In this document: in pieces, positions 32,319 through 41,063 of the stretch | How the letters are laid out: every line of letters begins with the position of its first letter | Numbering within the stretch: the stretch's first letter is position 1 | Source of the DNA: Rouxiella sp. WC2420 | GTDB lineage: Bacteria > Pseudomonadota > Gammaproteobacteria > Enterobacterales > Enterobacteriaceae | Assembly (NCBI RefSeq): GCF_041200025.1 | Contig: NZ_CP165628.1 | Coordinates: 2,728,001-2,792,000, forward strand | Length of the DNA stretch: 64,000 nt | Reading direction: 5' to 3' | Position numbers and translations under genes: made by a program | The notes under the pieces: generated by a model | Told to the model about the DNA's origin: nothing | The model's database searches: none | Seen by the model: only the letters and a program-made list of their open reading frames with translations

Positions 32319-34070
32319 TCATGCACGCCAGGGTAAAACACCTTCTGGTAACTGGCGGCCAAACAGTGAGGCCACCAGCATAAACAGCAACACCAGCAGA
32401 ATCATTAGACACCCTACCGCCGCCGCCAGCGTTGAAGACCCGCCTTCATCAAGGAAAATTACCATCGGCCCCAGTGTCTGCGTGCTGGAGGTCACCAACA
32501 GAATAGAAACCTGAATCTCGTTCAGTGCGGTCAGGAATACCAGGATTGCGCCAGCCATTGCCGACGGGGCCGCCAACGGCAGCAAAATGTCCCACATCCT
32601 CCTTATAAACCCAGCGCCGGAAATCTGCGCGGCCTCATCCAGTGAACGGTCTATTTGAGCAAAACCTGCCAGTGTCGGGCGTAACACCAAGGCCAAAAAG
32701 TTCGACAAATAGGCTGCCAGAATAATCCACACCGTGCCGTAAATGCTGACATTCATCAGCGGCAGCGGCTTGAGGAAAAACAGAATAGCCGCTATGCCGG
32801 TAACAATACCCGGCAGTGCATAGGCCAGCTCCGTGGACATTTGCAGCACGCTCACCAGACGGCTGCGCTGCCAGCTGAGAAAATAGGCCAAAAACAGCGA
32901 AGCCACGGTCAAGATAACCACCGCCATCAGTGTCAGCCCAAGACTGGTAAAAAACGCCTGATGGATTGCCGGATACCCCCACAATGCGCTGCTGTAGTTG
33001 GCGAAGGTCAGAGTTTGCCAGTTTAATACCTGCCCAAACCCCTGCGTCAGAGAAGTGCTCACCAGAGCCGAAAGTGGCAATAACAGCGTGATGACCACCC
33101 ATAGCCAGGCAAGGCTTTCCACCGGCAAACGCCATGCCCCCAACGGCTGGCGCAGTGGTTTTGGCGAGCCGTTCACGCGCACATCACGGCGACCGCCAAG
33201 ATAGCGACTCAACGCCAATCCGCCGAAAGTGATTATCGCAATTAATAATGACAGCACGGCCATATCTGACAGCGCGGAAGGACCGACACTGTTGAGCCGC
33301 TGGTAGATTAACGTAATCAACGTGGGAACGCGGCCCGGTATGCCGAGCATGGCCTGAATCCCGAAATTACCGGCTGCGGCCACGAACGACAGCGCCGCTC
33401 CGGCAAAGATAGCGGGTCGTGCCAACGGCAGGATGACGGTAAAAAGCACTCGCAGTGGCGAAGCACCGGTAATGCGTGCAGCTTCGACCAAGTCGGCAGG
33501 CAGTTGGCGCAAACCCGCGCCAACGGTGAGAAAGACCAGTGGCGCATTGTGCAATCCCAGCAACAAAACGATTCCACCGGCAGAATAGAGTGGCTGATGA
33601 TTGCCGATCGCAATTTTCCATCCCAGACTGCGGCACAGAGCTTCAAGCCCCATCAGCAGCAGGCCTGAGGGTGACAGCGCCTGAACCCACGCCAAGGCAA
33701 TCACCTGCGGCGGGATCATCAACGGCAAGATAAAGGCAAAAACCCATAGCTGTTTGGCGCGGAGGTGGGTCAGCGCGACCAGCAATGCCGCCAGCGTCCC
33801 GGTAAGTATCGCCAAAAGTGTTGCTGCGAGGGCAATGCCCACGGTATTCAGCGTCGCCTGCAACACTTTTTGCGTCGCAATAAGCCGTAATAAGCGATTC
33901 AGGTCCAGCGTTCCTGCTGGCGCGATAGCGGCCCAAATAAGTCGAGATAACGGTGCTATCGATAAAATACCAATCATCAACGCCAGTAACCATAATACCG
34001 CCCGATCGCTGCGCCATCGTGAAAGACGACGAAAGGCAACTGAGCGGGTAATCTCACCTATTACACTCAT
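32319..34070 (-). CDS. ferric-type (FbpB/AfuB/PhnU-like) ABC transporter permease, fused double domain
   Basis: This 583-aa inner-membrane protein consists of two tandem permease domains, about twelve membrane segments. The two coupling loops are EAARITGASPLRVLFTVILP and EAAQISGAGFIRRMWDILLP. This arrangement is typical of SfuB/FbpB and of phosphonate or thiamine permeases. It is last in a minus-strand operon of ATPase, binding protein, permease. The substrate depends on the binding protein and is discussed there. Confidence 0.9.
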   Translation of the reverse strand: MSVIGEITRSVAFRRLSRWRSDRAVLWLLALMIGILSIAPLSRLIWAAIAPAGTLDLNRLLRLIATQKVLQATLNTVGIALAATLLAILTGTLAALLVALTHLRAKQLWVFAFILPLMIPPQVIALAWVQALSPSGLLLMGLEALCRSLGWKIAIGNHQPLYSAGGIVLLLGLHNAPLVFLTVGAGLRQLPADLVEAARITGASPLRVLFTVILPLARPAIFAGAALSFVAAAGNFGIQAMLGIPGRVPTLITLIYQRLNSVGPSALSDMAVLSLLIAIITFGGLALSRYLGGRRDVRVNGSPKPLRQPLGAWRLPVESLAWLWVVITLLLPLSALVSTSLTQGFGQVLNWQTLTFANYSSALWGYPAIHQAFFTSLGLTLMAVVILTVASLFLAYFLSWQRSRLVSVLQMSTELAYALPGIVTGIAAILFFLKPLPLMNVSIYGTVWIILAAYLSNFLALVLRPTLAGFAQIDRSLDEAAQISGAGFIRRMWDILLPLAAPSAMAGAILVFLTALNEIQVSILLVTSSTQTLGPMVIFLDEGGSSTLAAAVGCLMILLVLLFMLVASLFGRQLPEGVLPWRA

Positions 34071-34133
34071 AACTTTCTCTATAATCTCATAAAGTTAACG
34101 CTGATATCTTCCAAAAACCTTTAACAATTCCGC

Positions 34134-35135
34134 TTAGCCACCAAAAATCTCGGTGAATTTATTTCTGACCTGCCGATCATCATTTACCGCTTTATCGGCA
34201 TCCAGTGTCAGCAGCTTGATTTTATCGAGCGGTGTAAATCCGGCTGGCGCGGCAACACTGGCATCAATCGGCCGATTACCCTGTTTCACCACCAGTTGTT
34301 GACCCTGTTTTGAAAGCAGGAAATTCACGAAGGCTTTGGCCGCAGGAATATTATGTGCAGACGATAAAATAGCCACGGGTTCAGTGACAATAGACACGCC
34401 CTCTTTGGGATAAATCAGGTCAATCGGCGAGCCTTTCTGCCTGGCGAGAATAATGTCGGCGTCGGTTATCACGCCGTATTTATCTACACCGCTGGCGACG
34501 GCTTTCAGCGCCGGGCCGTTGCCGCCTTCGGGATTTATGCCATTGTTGGCGAGTTTTTGGTAAAACTCCCAGCCGATGTCCGGGGTGTTAATCGCGGTGT
34601 GCAAATTATACAAGGCCGCCCCGGAATACAGCGGGCTGGGAACTGCCACTTGCCCTTTATTGGCGGGATCGGTCAGCGCCATCCATGAATCTATCGGCTT
34701 GGCATTTTTAGTGTTGTAGCCAATCACGGTGGCGATAATTTTGGTGCCGAACCAAGTTTTGTCCTTGTCATAGAAGCTCGGACTAATATTGCCAACCGGT
34801 GCCTGCGGGTAAGCCATCAGTTTGCCTTCTTTCTTTAGCGCGCCGAGGTTTATCGAGTCAGCCACCAGCAGAACATCAGGCTTTACTTCCCCGGCCATCA
34901 TCTCTGTTTGCAGCACGTTCATCAGCTGCGTTGTGCCATTGCGCGACCACTCGACCTGTAGCGAGGGATAGGCTGCTTTAAAAGCGTCGATGGTTTGCTG
35001 GGCGATTTCCGGTGCCTGCGAGGTGTAAATGACCAGTTTCCCGCTCACTGCTTCGTCGGCACGGGCGAGTAAAGGGGTCAATAGCCCAGTGGAAATCAGC
35101 AGTGCAATCTTGGCGGTGTTTTTAATTTTGCGCAT
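34134..35135 (-). CDS. ferric-type ABC transporter substrate-binding protein, ligand uncertain
   Basis: This 333-aa periplasmic protein has a signal peptide cleaved near LLARA-DEAV. It is a family-1/6 solute-binding protein: KLVIYTSQAPEIAQQTIDAFKAAYP, PDVLLVADS, EGVSIVTEPVAIL and NIPAAKAFVNFLLSKQGQQLV. True iron-binding members (FbpA/SfuA) carry a pair of adjacent tyrosines in the C-terminal lobe; none is visible here. Phosphonate-, phosphosugar- or other anion-binding relatives are therefore as likely as ferric iron. Confidence 0.85.
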   Translation of the reverse strand: MRKIKNTAKIALLISTGLLTPLLARADEAVSGKLVIYTSQAPEIAQQTIDAFKAAYPSLQVEWSRNGTTQLMNVLQTEMMAGEVKPDVLLVADSINLGALKKEGKLMAYPQAPVGNISPSFYDKDKTWFGTKIIATVIGYNTKNAKPIDSWMALTDPANKGQVAVPSPLYSGAALYNLHTAINTPDIGWEFYQKLANNGINPEGGNGPALKAVASGVDKYGVITDADIILARQKGSPIDLIYPKEGVSIVTEPVAILSSAHNIPAAKAFVNFLLSKQGQQLVVKQGNRPIDASVAAPAGFTPLDKIKLLTLDADKAVNDDRQVRNKFTEIFGG

Positions 35136-35185
35136 AACCCTGTCCTTAAAATAAAATAAAAGAAAAGTAATGATTAACTCACGAT

Positions 35186-36253
35186 TTAATCAGGAATAAC
35201 CCATCCGTCATTAAGGGTTAGCCACAGGCTATCGCCTACCGCCAAGCCACTGACATTGGCAAGATGTAACGCCAACGGCTGTGAGGCGTTGCCATCTGGT
35301 TCTACGTCCAGTTGGCTATAACCGCCTCGGTAGATAATACGTTTGATTCTTGCGCCAAAGCCCTGCTCATCGTTTCGCGCCACCCGCAATGAGGAGGCGT
35401 GAACACAGACTTTTCCTCGACCCGCGGCCTGCTGCTCAGGGCTGGCGCGCAGCCGATACTCAGTGCCAAACAGCATGACATCTGCCATGCCGTGGCCACG
35501 CGGGCGGATATTTTCCACTTCGATGATGCGGCCATCATCGATAAATCGAGCGACCATCTCATTGGCCGGTTCGAGGTACAGAGTTTGCGGGGTGGCAAAC
35601 TGCATGATTTTTCCGGCATTCATAACCACCACCCGATCGGCAATTGCCATCGCTTCATGCTGATCGTGAGTGATATAAAGCAACGTCGCGGCAGTATGAC
35701 GATGGAATTGAGCAAACTCTTCTTCCATGGCGGCTCGCAAATGTACGTCAAGATTCGCCAGCGGCTCATCGAGCAATACCACGGAAGGCTGTGCGACCAG
35801 GCATCGCGCCAGTGCTACCCTTTGCCGCTGGCCTCCGGAAAGATCGGCCGGACGGCGATTGCCAAACTCGCTCAGCCCAACCTGTTCCAGGGCGCAAGCC
35901 GTGCGCTGGGCACGTTCAAACGCATTAACGCCATTAACTTTAAGGCTATAGGCGACGTTTTCTTCCACCGACATGTGTGGCCACAAGGCATAGTTTTGGA
36001 ACACGATCGCAAGCTGGCGTTGCTCTGGAGGAAGATGCCGCTCCGGGGTTGAGACCGTGTTGCCACCGATTTTAATATTACCTTCGTCGATCGGTTCAAA
36101 TCCGGCAATCGTGCGTAGCAGCGTGGTTTTGCCACAGCCCGAGGGGCCCAATACCACGACAAACTCACCGTGATAAATCTGCAACGACACGTTATCGAGC
36201 ACTTTTTTGCCGTCGAAAGACTTGGTTAACTGATTAATTTCTATTGAAGACAT
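35186..36253 (-). CDS. ABC transporter ATPase (FbpC/PotA type)
   Basis: This ATPase is about 355 aa. Walker A is GPSGCGKTT, the Q-loop FQNYALWPHMSVEENV, the signature LSGGQRQRVALARCL and Walker B SVVLLDEPLANLD. A C-terminal TOBE/OB regulatory domain follows (MADVMLFGTEYRLRAS). The ATG at 36253 is chosen; a GTG six codons earlier is possible. First gene of its operon. FbpC and PhnT cannot be told apart by eye. Confidence 0.9.
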   Translation of the reverse strand: MSSIEINQLTKSFDGKKVLDNVSLQIYHGEFVVVLGPSGCGKTTLLRTIAGFEPIDEGNIKIGGNTVSTPERHLPPEQRQLAIVFQNYALWPHMSVEENVAYSLKVNGVNAFERAQRTACALEQVGLSEFGNRRPADLSGGQRQRVALARCLVAQPSVVLLDEPLANLDVHLRAAMEEEFAQFHRHTAATLLYITHDQHEAMAIADRVVVMNAGKIMQFATPQTLYLEPANEMVARFIDDGRIIEVENIRPRGHGMADVMLFGTEYRLRASPEQQAAGRGKVCVHASSLRVARNDEQGFGARIKRIIYRGGYSQLDVEPDGNASQPLALHLANVSGLAVGDSLWLTLNDGWVIPD

Positions 36254-36314
36254 CAATAATGCATCCCGCACAGAATCGGCCCTTGAAGGGGCAGAGAAAG
36301 TTAAAGCAACGGGA

Positions 36315-36332
36315 TTAAGCTAACGAGCTTAA
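36315..36332. promoter_or_regulatory. palindrome upstream of the ABC operon
   Basis: TTAAGCT-AACG-AGCTTAA is a perfect 7-base inverted repeat about 60-80 bp before the ATPase start, where a promoter or operator would be expected. It does not match the Fur box. It could be an operator of an unidentified regulator. Confidence 0.35.
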
Positions 36333-36489
36333 ATGACAGTTTTATTAATGCGAGGTGACAGTTCCAATTGCAACCAGAGGAACGCCTGAGTGAGGCCTGA
36401 GTCATGTATGAGATCTGATAATGCCGTAAGGGAAGCTGAGGAAGATCTGAGGAAAACCTGAAAAAGTTGTGATGATAAGGCTCGTTGCT

Positions 36490-36515
36490 GCGCCGCCGGC
36501 AGAATAAGGCGGCGC
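36490..36515. terminator. GC-rich hairpin at the end of the beta-hydroxyacid dehydrogenase gene
   Basis: GCGCCGCC and GGCGGCGC form a perfect 8-base stem, ten bases after the minus-strand stop. The T-run is on the plus-strand side (TAAAATTTTTT), so its orientation is odd for the minus-strand gene. It may act as an RNA 3' stabiliser. Confidence 0.4.
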
Positions 36516-36524
36516 TAAAATTTT

Positions 36525-37406
36525 TTACTTGTTCTGGCTACCCAGATAGCGGTAAACCACCGACAGGTCGCTGTCACCGTATCCGGCATCGACCGCTTTT
36601 TGCCAGGTATTACTGATGTTTTGCATCAGCGGCAAGGTGCGCGAACCACTGGCTTTCAGTGCCAGATTGATGTCTTTAAGCGCCCAGGTCAGCTGCATCT
36701 GCGGCGTGTAGTCATCGGTTTTGAACATTTCCATTTTGCCCTTGATATAAGGCACGGCCAGTGGACCGCCGTCGAGCACGTTCCAAAGCTCATCCGTGGT
36801 AAAGCCCAGTTCTTGCGCCAGCTGCGAACTTTCGGCAATCCCTTCCACCATTGAAATCAGCCAGGCATTAACGACCAGCTTCATTTTCGACGCTCTACCC
36901 GCTTCGCCGAGCCATTTTACACCCTTGGAGATAGCCGCAAATACCGGCTCGACCGCCGCGCCTTTTTCGCGATCGCCGCTGGCCAGCACCACGATTTGCG
37001 CCTGCTCGGCAGGCGCTTTGGTGCCAGAAACTGGCGCGTCAAAGAACACAACGTCAGGGCGTTGTTTTTTCAGCTGAGCGATCAGTTCATCGGTCGCTTC
37101 GACTCCGATGGTCCCCATTTGTACCACGATCCCGCCCTGTTTCAGGCCAGCGAGGATGCCATCTTCCCCGTTGAGAACAGACTGAGTGGTTTTACCGTCG
37201 GCCAACATGGCGATCACCACATCAACGCCTTCAACGGTTTCACGCGGCGTTTTACCCGCCACGGCTCCGGCCTTGACCAAATCGTCGCCCTTGGAAGCAG
37301 TGCGGTTCCAGACGCGGGTTGTAAAACCCTTTTTAATCAGGTTAGCGGCGAATGCGTGCCCCATGGCACCCAATCCCAATACTGCAACGCTAGGTTGCTG
37401 ACTCAT
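36525..37406 (-). CDS. NAD(P)-dependent beta-hydroxyacid dehydrogenase (3-hydroxyisobutyrate dehydrogenase family)
   Basis: This 293-aa protein has the Rossmann motif VAVLGLGAMGHAFAANL. FFDAPVSGTKAPAEQ is the substrate-carboxylate signature, and the catalytic lysine is in KLVVNAWLISMVEG. Relatives (GarR, HIBADH, GLYR) reduce or oxidise short beta-hydroxy acids or succinic semialdehyde. The start is the ATG at 37406, with AAGGAG six bases upstream. It stands alone. The substrate is not predictable. Confidence 0.88.
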   Translation of the reverse strand: MSQQPSVAVLGLGAMGHAFAANLIKKGFTTRVWNRTASKGDDLVKAGAVAGKTPRETVEGVDVVIAMLADGKTTQSVLNGEDGILAGLKQGGIVVQMGTIGVEATDELIAQLKKQRPDVVFFDAPVSGTKAPAEQAQIVVLASGDREKGAAVEPVFAAISKGVKWLGEAGRASKMKLVVNAWLISMVEGIAESSQLAQELGFTTDELWNVLDGGPLAVPYIKGKMEMFKTDDYTPQMQLTWALKDINLALKASGSRTLPLMQNISNTWQKAVDAGYGDSDLSVVYRYLGSQNK

Positions 37407-37619
37407 ATCCAACTCCTTATTAATACGGCAATGTCGATCTAAATTGATGGATTAATCTAACTAAAAGGCTAGCACGTAGGGCAGGATATTTAACGTTGAA
37501 TTTGTTTGTAAATGCGAATCAGGCATTAAAAAATCCTCCTGCCGTTTCACTCCCTCTTTCTTTATCGTACTCTTGGCGGGTAAATTTTTGTTATTTGTCA
37601 GTAAGACTCAGGAGTTAAT

Positions 37620-38003
37620 GTGATTGGAAAGACGGGTAAAATGGTTTTAGGCACCATGGTTTGTGTGGTTTTTGTGATGGTGGTATTGACGCTGGGTATG
37701 ACTTATATCTATCCAACTTACATGCAACGCACTACGCCACAGGCCTGCGCCAGCTTAACGCCGCAAAACGCAATGGACTTGATCACCCGTGATTATATGC
37801 AAAACAAACTGCCTAACTGGGGCAACGATAAAGACAACCTTGGTACAGAAGTTCCTAGTCTGGCATTTATTGCCGATACCGTAAAAGATGATAAAGGCAC
37901 TTACATTATTCCATTCAGCGCCAAGGGCCCTGACGGCACACTGAAATATCTGGCTCATCTGAACTGTACAAATAAATACATCAAATACGATACTGTCGAT
38001 TAA
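37620..38003 (+). CDS. membrane-anchored small protein of unknown function
   Basis: This 127-aa protein starts at GTG 37620 with AGGAG five bases upstream; the overlapping ATG at 37618 runs into a stop. One N-terminal membrane segment (KMVLGTMVCVVFVMVVLTLGMTYIY) is followed by an approximately 90-residue exported domain with two cysteines (ACASLTP and HLNCTN), which may form a disulfide. No family is recognised. A hairpin follows the stop. Confidence 0.65.
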   Translation: MIGKTGKMVLGTMVCVVFVMVVLTLGMTYIYPTYMQRTTPQACASLTPQNAMDLITRDYMQNKLPNWGNDKDNLGTEVPSLAFIADTVKDDKGTYIIPFSAKGPDGTLKYLAHLNCTNKYIKYDTVD

Positions 38004-38007
38004 CAGT

Positions 38008-38029
38008 CACGCCGTCAGACGACGGCGTG
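38008..38029 (+). terminator. stem-loop after the small membrane protein gene
   Basis: CACGCCGTC-AGAC-GACGGCGTG is a perfect 9-base stem five bases after the stop. No T-run follows, so it may only attenuate transcription into the next gene, which starts 29 bp later. Confidence 0.5.
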
Positions 38030-38057
38030 TACGCCGCCCTCCAGCTTGTAGAGGTTC

Positions 38058-38744
38058 ATGATGCGAATTCTGATTTTAGGTGCCACGGGAATGGTGGGTC
38101 AGGGAGTTTTGCGCGAAACTCTGCTGGCCAAAGACGTCAGTGAGGTTATCTCATTGGCAAGATCGCCGGTCGAGCCGTTACCGCCTGGCGACCCCGCTCA
38201 CAAACTTACCCAGCTTGTACACCGCGACCTCTTCGACCTCGACAGCTTTATTCCTCAATTAACCAATCTTGATGCCTGTTTCTTCTGCCTGGGCTTGTCG
38301 TCGCTGGGGATGAGCGAAGCCGATTACTCGCACATTACCTACGACTTGACTCTATCGGTTGCGAAAATGCTGTTGCCGCATAACCCAATGATGACTTTCG
38401 TTTACGTCTCGGGCGCTGGCACCGATAGCACTGAGCAAGGGAAAAGCATGTGGGCGCGAGTCAAGGGAAAGACCGAAAATGCGCTGTTGGATATGCCGTT
38501 CAAGGCGACTTATTTGTTCCGGCCCGGCGTTATGCAACCGCTGCACGGTGTGAAATCGAAAACCAAAGCCTATCGCCTGCTATACCCGCTTATGTGGCCA
38601 TTTATTACCGTCTTGAAGCCATTGATGCCCGGCGTTATCTTGACTACCGAAAATGTTGCTTTAGCGATGCTCAACGCCGCCAGACTGTGTGAAGGCGATA
38701 AGATCATGGAATCCAAAGATATCTATCAACTTAGTAGAAGATAA
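38058..38744 (+). CDS. NAD(P)-binding epimerase-like oxidoreductase
   Basis: This 228-aa atypical SDR has nucleotide motif ILGATGMVGQGVLRE at its N-terminus. Further motifs are DACFFCLGLSSLGMSEADY, FVYVSGAGTDST and the conserved tail region LFRPGVMQPLHGVKSKTKAYR. Relatives are annotated as NAD-dependent epimerases or TIP30/HTATIP2-like proteins. The function is unknown. GAGG precedes two adjacent ATGs (38058 and 38061). Confidence 0.82.
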   Translation: MMRILILGATGMVGQGVLRETLLAKDVSEVISLARSPVEPLPPGDPAHKLTQLVHRDLFDLDSFIPQLTNLDACFFCLGLSSLGMSEADYSHITYDLTLSVAKMLLPHNPMMTFVYVSGAGTDSTEQGKSMWARVKGKTENALLDMPFKATYLFRPGVMQPLHGVKSKTKAYRLLYPLMWPFITVLKPLMPGVILTTENVALAMLNAARLCEGDKIMESKDIYQLSRR

Positions 38745-38789
38745 ATAAATGTAAATAATCGTTTAAAAGTTTTGAAATGGTAATTAGAA

Positions 38790-38810
38790 TGCAAAGCGTT
38801 ATCATTTGCA
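38790..38810. promoter_or_regulatory. Fur box of the siderophore receptor
   Basis: The 21 bases 38790-38810 form a partial dyad with arms TGCAAA and TTTGCA around CGTTATCA, containing the Fur-type core ATGATAA on the minus strand. The site is 18 bp before the receptor start, where Fur with ferrous iron would repress it. Confidence 0.6.
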
Positions 38811-38828
38811 TTTTCAGGGATTACTATT

Positions 38829-41000
38829 TTGAACTGTCTATCCAATTATAAAAAAAACGCAACACGCAGTGCCGCTGGCCAACGTTTTACCCCCAAATAT
38901 TTTAAACCTAGCCTGATCGCACTGGCGATCCTGCACTGCTCCCCGCTGCTGGCGGCCACCAGCGATGCCGATAATTCTGCCTCGCTGATGACCATCACCG
39001 CCAACGCAGACGATGATGCCGCTGTAGAGTACGGCGCAACGCAGGCATCGACCGCCAACAAAAATAACACTCCGCTCAACGAAACCCCGCAGTCTGTCAG
39101 CGTTGTCACCCGCTCGATGATCGAAGATTATCAAGTGACTTCGCTGGACGATGCGATGAAGTTTGTCAGTGGCGTCACCCAGGGCAACACGCTGGGCGGT
39201 ACTGAAGATGGCTTCGTAAAACGCGGCTTCGGAGCCAACAGCGACGGCTCCATCCTGCTCGACGGCGTGCGCAGTAATCAGGGTCTGGCGTTCGATTCAA
39301 CCATTGATCATGTAGAAGTATTGAAAGGTTCTGCATCGCTGCTTTACGGCATCCAGAATCCCGGTGGCGTGATCAACATGATCAGTAAAAAGCCACAATA
39401 CCAATGGAATACTCGCGTCAGCGGACGCACCGGCGGATCCGGCGGCGGCTCGGGAACCCTCGATGTGACTGGGCCGTTGGGCAACGGCTTTGCCTTTAGG
39501 TTGATAGCCGAACGACAATCGGAAGACTATTGGCGAAATTTTGGTAAAAATCAGCATACCCTGCTAGCCCCTTCACTGAGCTGGTTTGGCGAGAAAGCCA
39601 GTTTTAATATCAGTTATGAAGAGTTTAAATACGACGTGCCTTACGACCGCGGCACGGCGTTTATCAACGGCAAACCGTTAGACATCCCCTACAAAGAGCG
39701 AATCGACGAAGCGGCCAACCACGCCTGGGGGAAAAATAAACGCCTGAACACCACTTGGGAATACGAGCTTGGCCCTGACTGGAAAACCCGTTTGTCCTAT
39801 GCCTGGATGCAGCGCCGCTATGACAGCAATGAGGTCCGCGCCACTGCTATCAACACCACCACCGGAGCGGTCACGCGCCGCGCCGACGCCAACCGAGGCT
39901 TCAATCACCAAACCAGCCTGACCTCGTGGGACTGGATTGGCGAACCGCAGGTGTTCGCCATGACTCATGACCTGTTGATTGGCGCAGATTACGAAAAAGT
40001 CGAGACCTACAAGCAGTATTCCTATCGCGGCAAAGTTAACTCTGACTTCAATATGTACGATCCGGTTTATCAGGTCGCGCCCATCACCAACAGTTCGACG
40101 TATTCAGACAGCAACAGCAATTTGCGATCGACAATTTATAATCACTCGATTTATGCCAAAGACAGCATTCATTTCACCGAGCACTGGATTGGGGTCATTG
40201 GCGGGCGTTATCAGCACGTCAATCAGAAAGGTTCGCAAGGTTTTGTCACACCGCTAGAAACGCAGAACTATACCGTGAACAAGTTCCTGCCTCAGGTTGG
40301 ACTGGTGTACAAGCTCAATGAATCGCTGTCGTTCTATGGCAATGTCAGCAAGTCGTTTACCCCGTCCACCGACGTTGATGACAACGGAACTACCGCGCAG
40401 CCCGAGCTGGGCACAACCTATGAAGTGGGCAGTAAGTGGCAGATAACCCCGCGCCTTGATGCCACTTTGGCACTGTATCGTATTGATGAGAAAGACATGT
40501 CAGTTTACATCAATGGGGTAACGCGAAATATTCCAAAGGCGCGATCCAGTGGAATAGAGCTGGAAATGAACGGCGAGGTTGCCAAAGACTGGAACCTCAG
40601 CGCCAACTACGCCTATGACAAAACCGAGATCGTGAAAGATAATGTTACGCCAGACAACGTTGGCAATCGTCTGGTCAATGCCCCCACGAATATGGGCAGT
40701 CTGTATCTCAGTCACACACTGCGCTGGGTGCCGGTTCAGGGCGATATTCGCCTCGGCGGCGGAGCGCGTTATGTCGGTAAACGCGCAGGCGATCCGGAAA
40801 ACAGCTTCACCATGCCGGCTTACACAGTGGCGGATGCCTTTATCTCGTGGGACAACCAGCTTTTAGGCAAACACACCCAGCTACAGCTGAACATCAATAA
40901 TATCTTCAACAAAGAATACTACACCTCCAGCGCCGGTAACTTGCGCGTCGAGGAAGGTGAGACGCGCAATGTGGTGCTGTCGGCCAGTGTAGATTTCTAG
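38829..41000 (+). CDS. TonB-dependent siderophore receptor (FhuE/FoxA type)
   Basis: This 723-aa outer-membrane protein starts at a TTG at 38829; AGGGA lies eight bases upstream and no ATG occurs before the mature region. A long signal peptide is followed by a TonB-box-like MTITANAD. The plug has NETPQSVSVVTRSMIEDYQV, VKRGFG and EVLKGSASLLYGIQNPGGVINMISKKP. A 22-strand barrel ends in ASVDF with the C-terminal aromatic residue. FhuE/FoxA relatives take up hydroxamate ferrisiderophores. A Fur box precedes it. Confidence 0.9.
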   Translation: MNCLSNYKKNATRSAAGQRFTPKYFKPSLIALAILHCSPLLAATSDADNSASLMTITANADDDAAVEYGATQASTANKNNTPLNETPQSVSVVTRSMIEDYQVTSLDDAMKFVSGVTQGNTLGGTEDGFVKRGFGANSDGSILLDGVRSNQGLAFDSTIDHVEVLKGSASLLYGIQNPGGVINMISKKPQYQWNTRVSGRTGGSGGGSGTLDVTGPLGNGFAFRLIAERQSEDYWRNFGKNQHTLLAPSLSWFGEKASFNISYEEFKYDVPYDRGTAFINGKPLDIPYKERIDEAANHAWGKNKRLNTTWEYELGPDWKTRLSYAWMQRRYDSNEVRATAINTTTGAVTRRADANRGFNHQTSLTSWDWIGEPQVFAMTHDLLIGADYEKVETYKQYSYRGKVNSDFNMYDPVYQVAPITNSSTYSDSNSNLRSTIYNHSIYAKDSIHFTEHWIGVIGGRYQHVNQKGSQGFVTPLETQNYTVNKFLPQVGLVYKLNESLSFYGNVSKSFTPSTDVDDNGTTAQPELGTTYEVGSKWQITPRLDATLALYRIDEKDMSVYINGVTRNIPKARSSGIELEMNGEVAKDWNLSANYAYDKTEIVKDNVTPDNVGNRLVNAPTNMGSLYLSHTLRWVPVQGDIRLGGGARYVGKRAGDPENSFTMPAYTVADAFISWDNQLLGKHTQLQLNINNIFNKEYYTSSAGNLRVEEGETRNVVLSASVDF

Positions 41001-41030
41001 GCAGTATTCTGACCAAGTTTGAGGCAACCA

Positions 41031-41063
41031 ACGCACTGACGGGAAGTTCCGGCAGTGCGTCAT
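41031..41063 (+). terminator. terminator of the siderophore receptor gene
   Basis: ACGCACTG and CAGTGCGT form an 8-base stem extended by an inner CGG/CCG pair, followed by CATTTATTT. It lies between two convergent genes. Confidence 0.7.
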
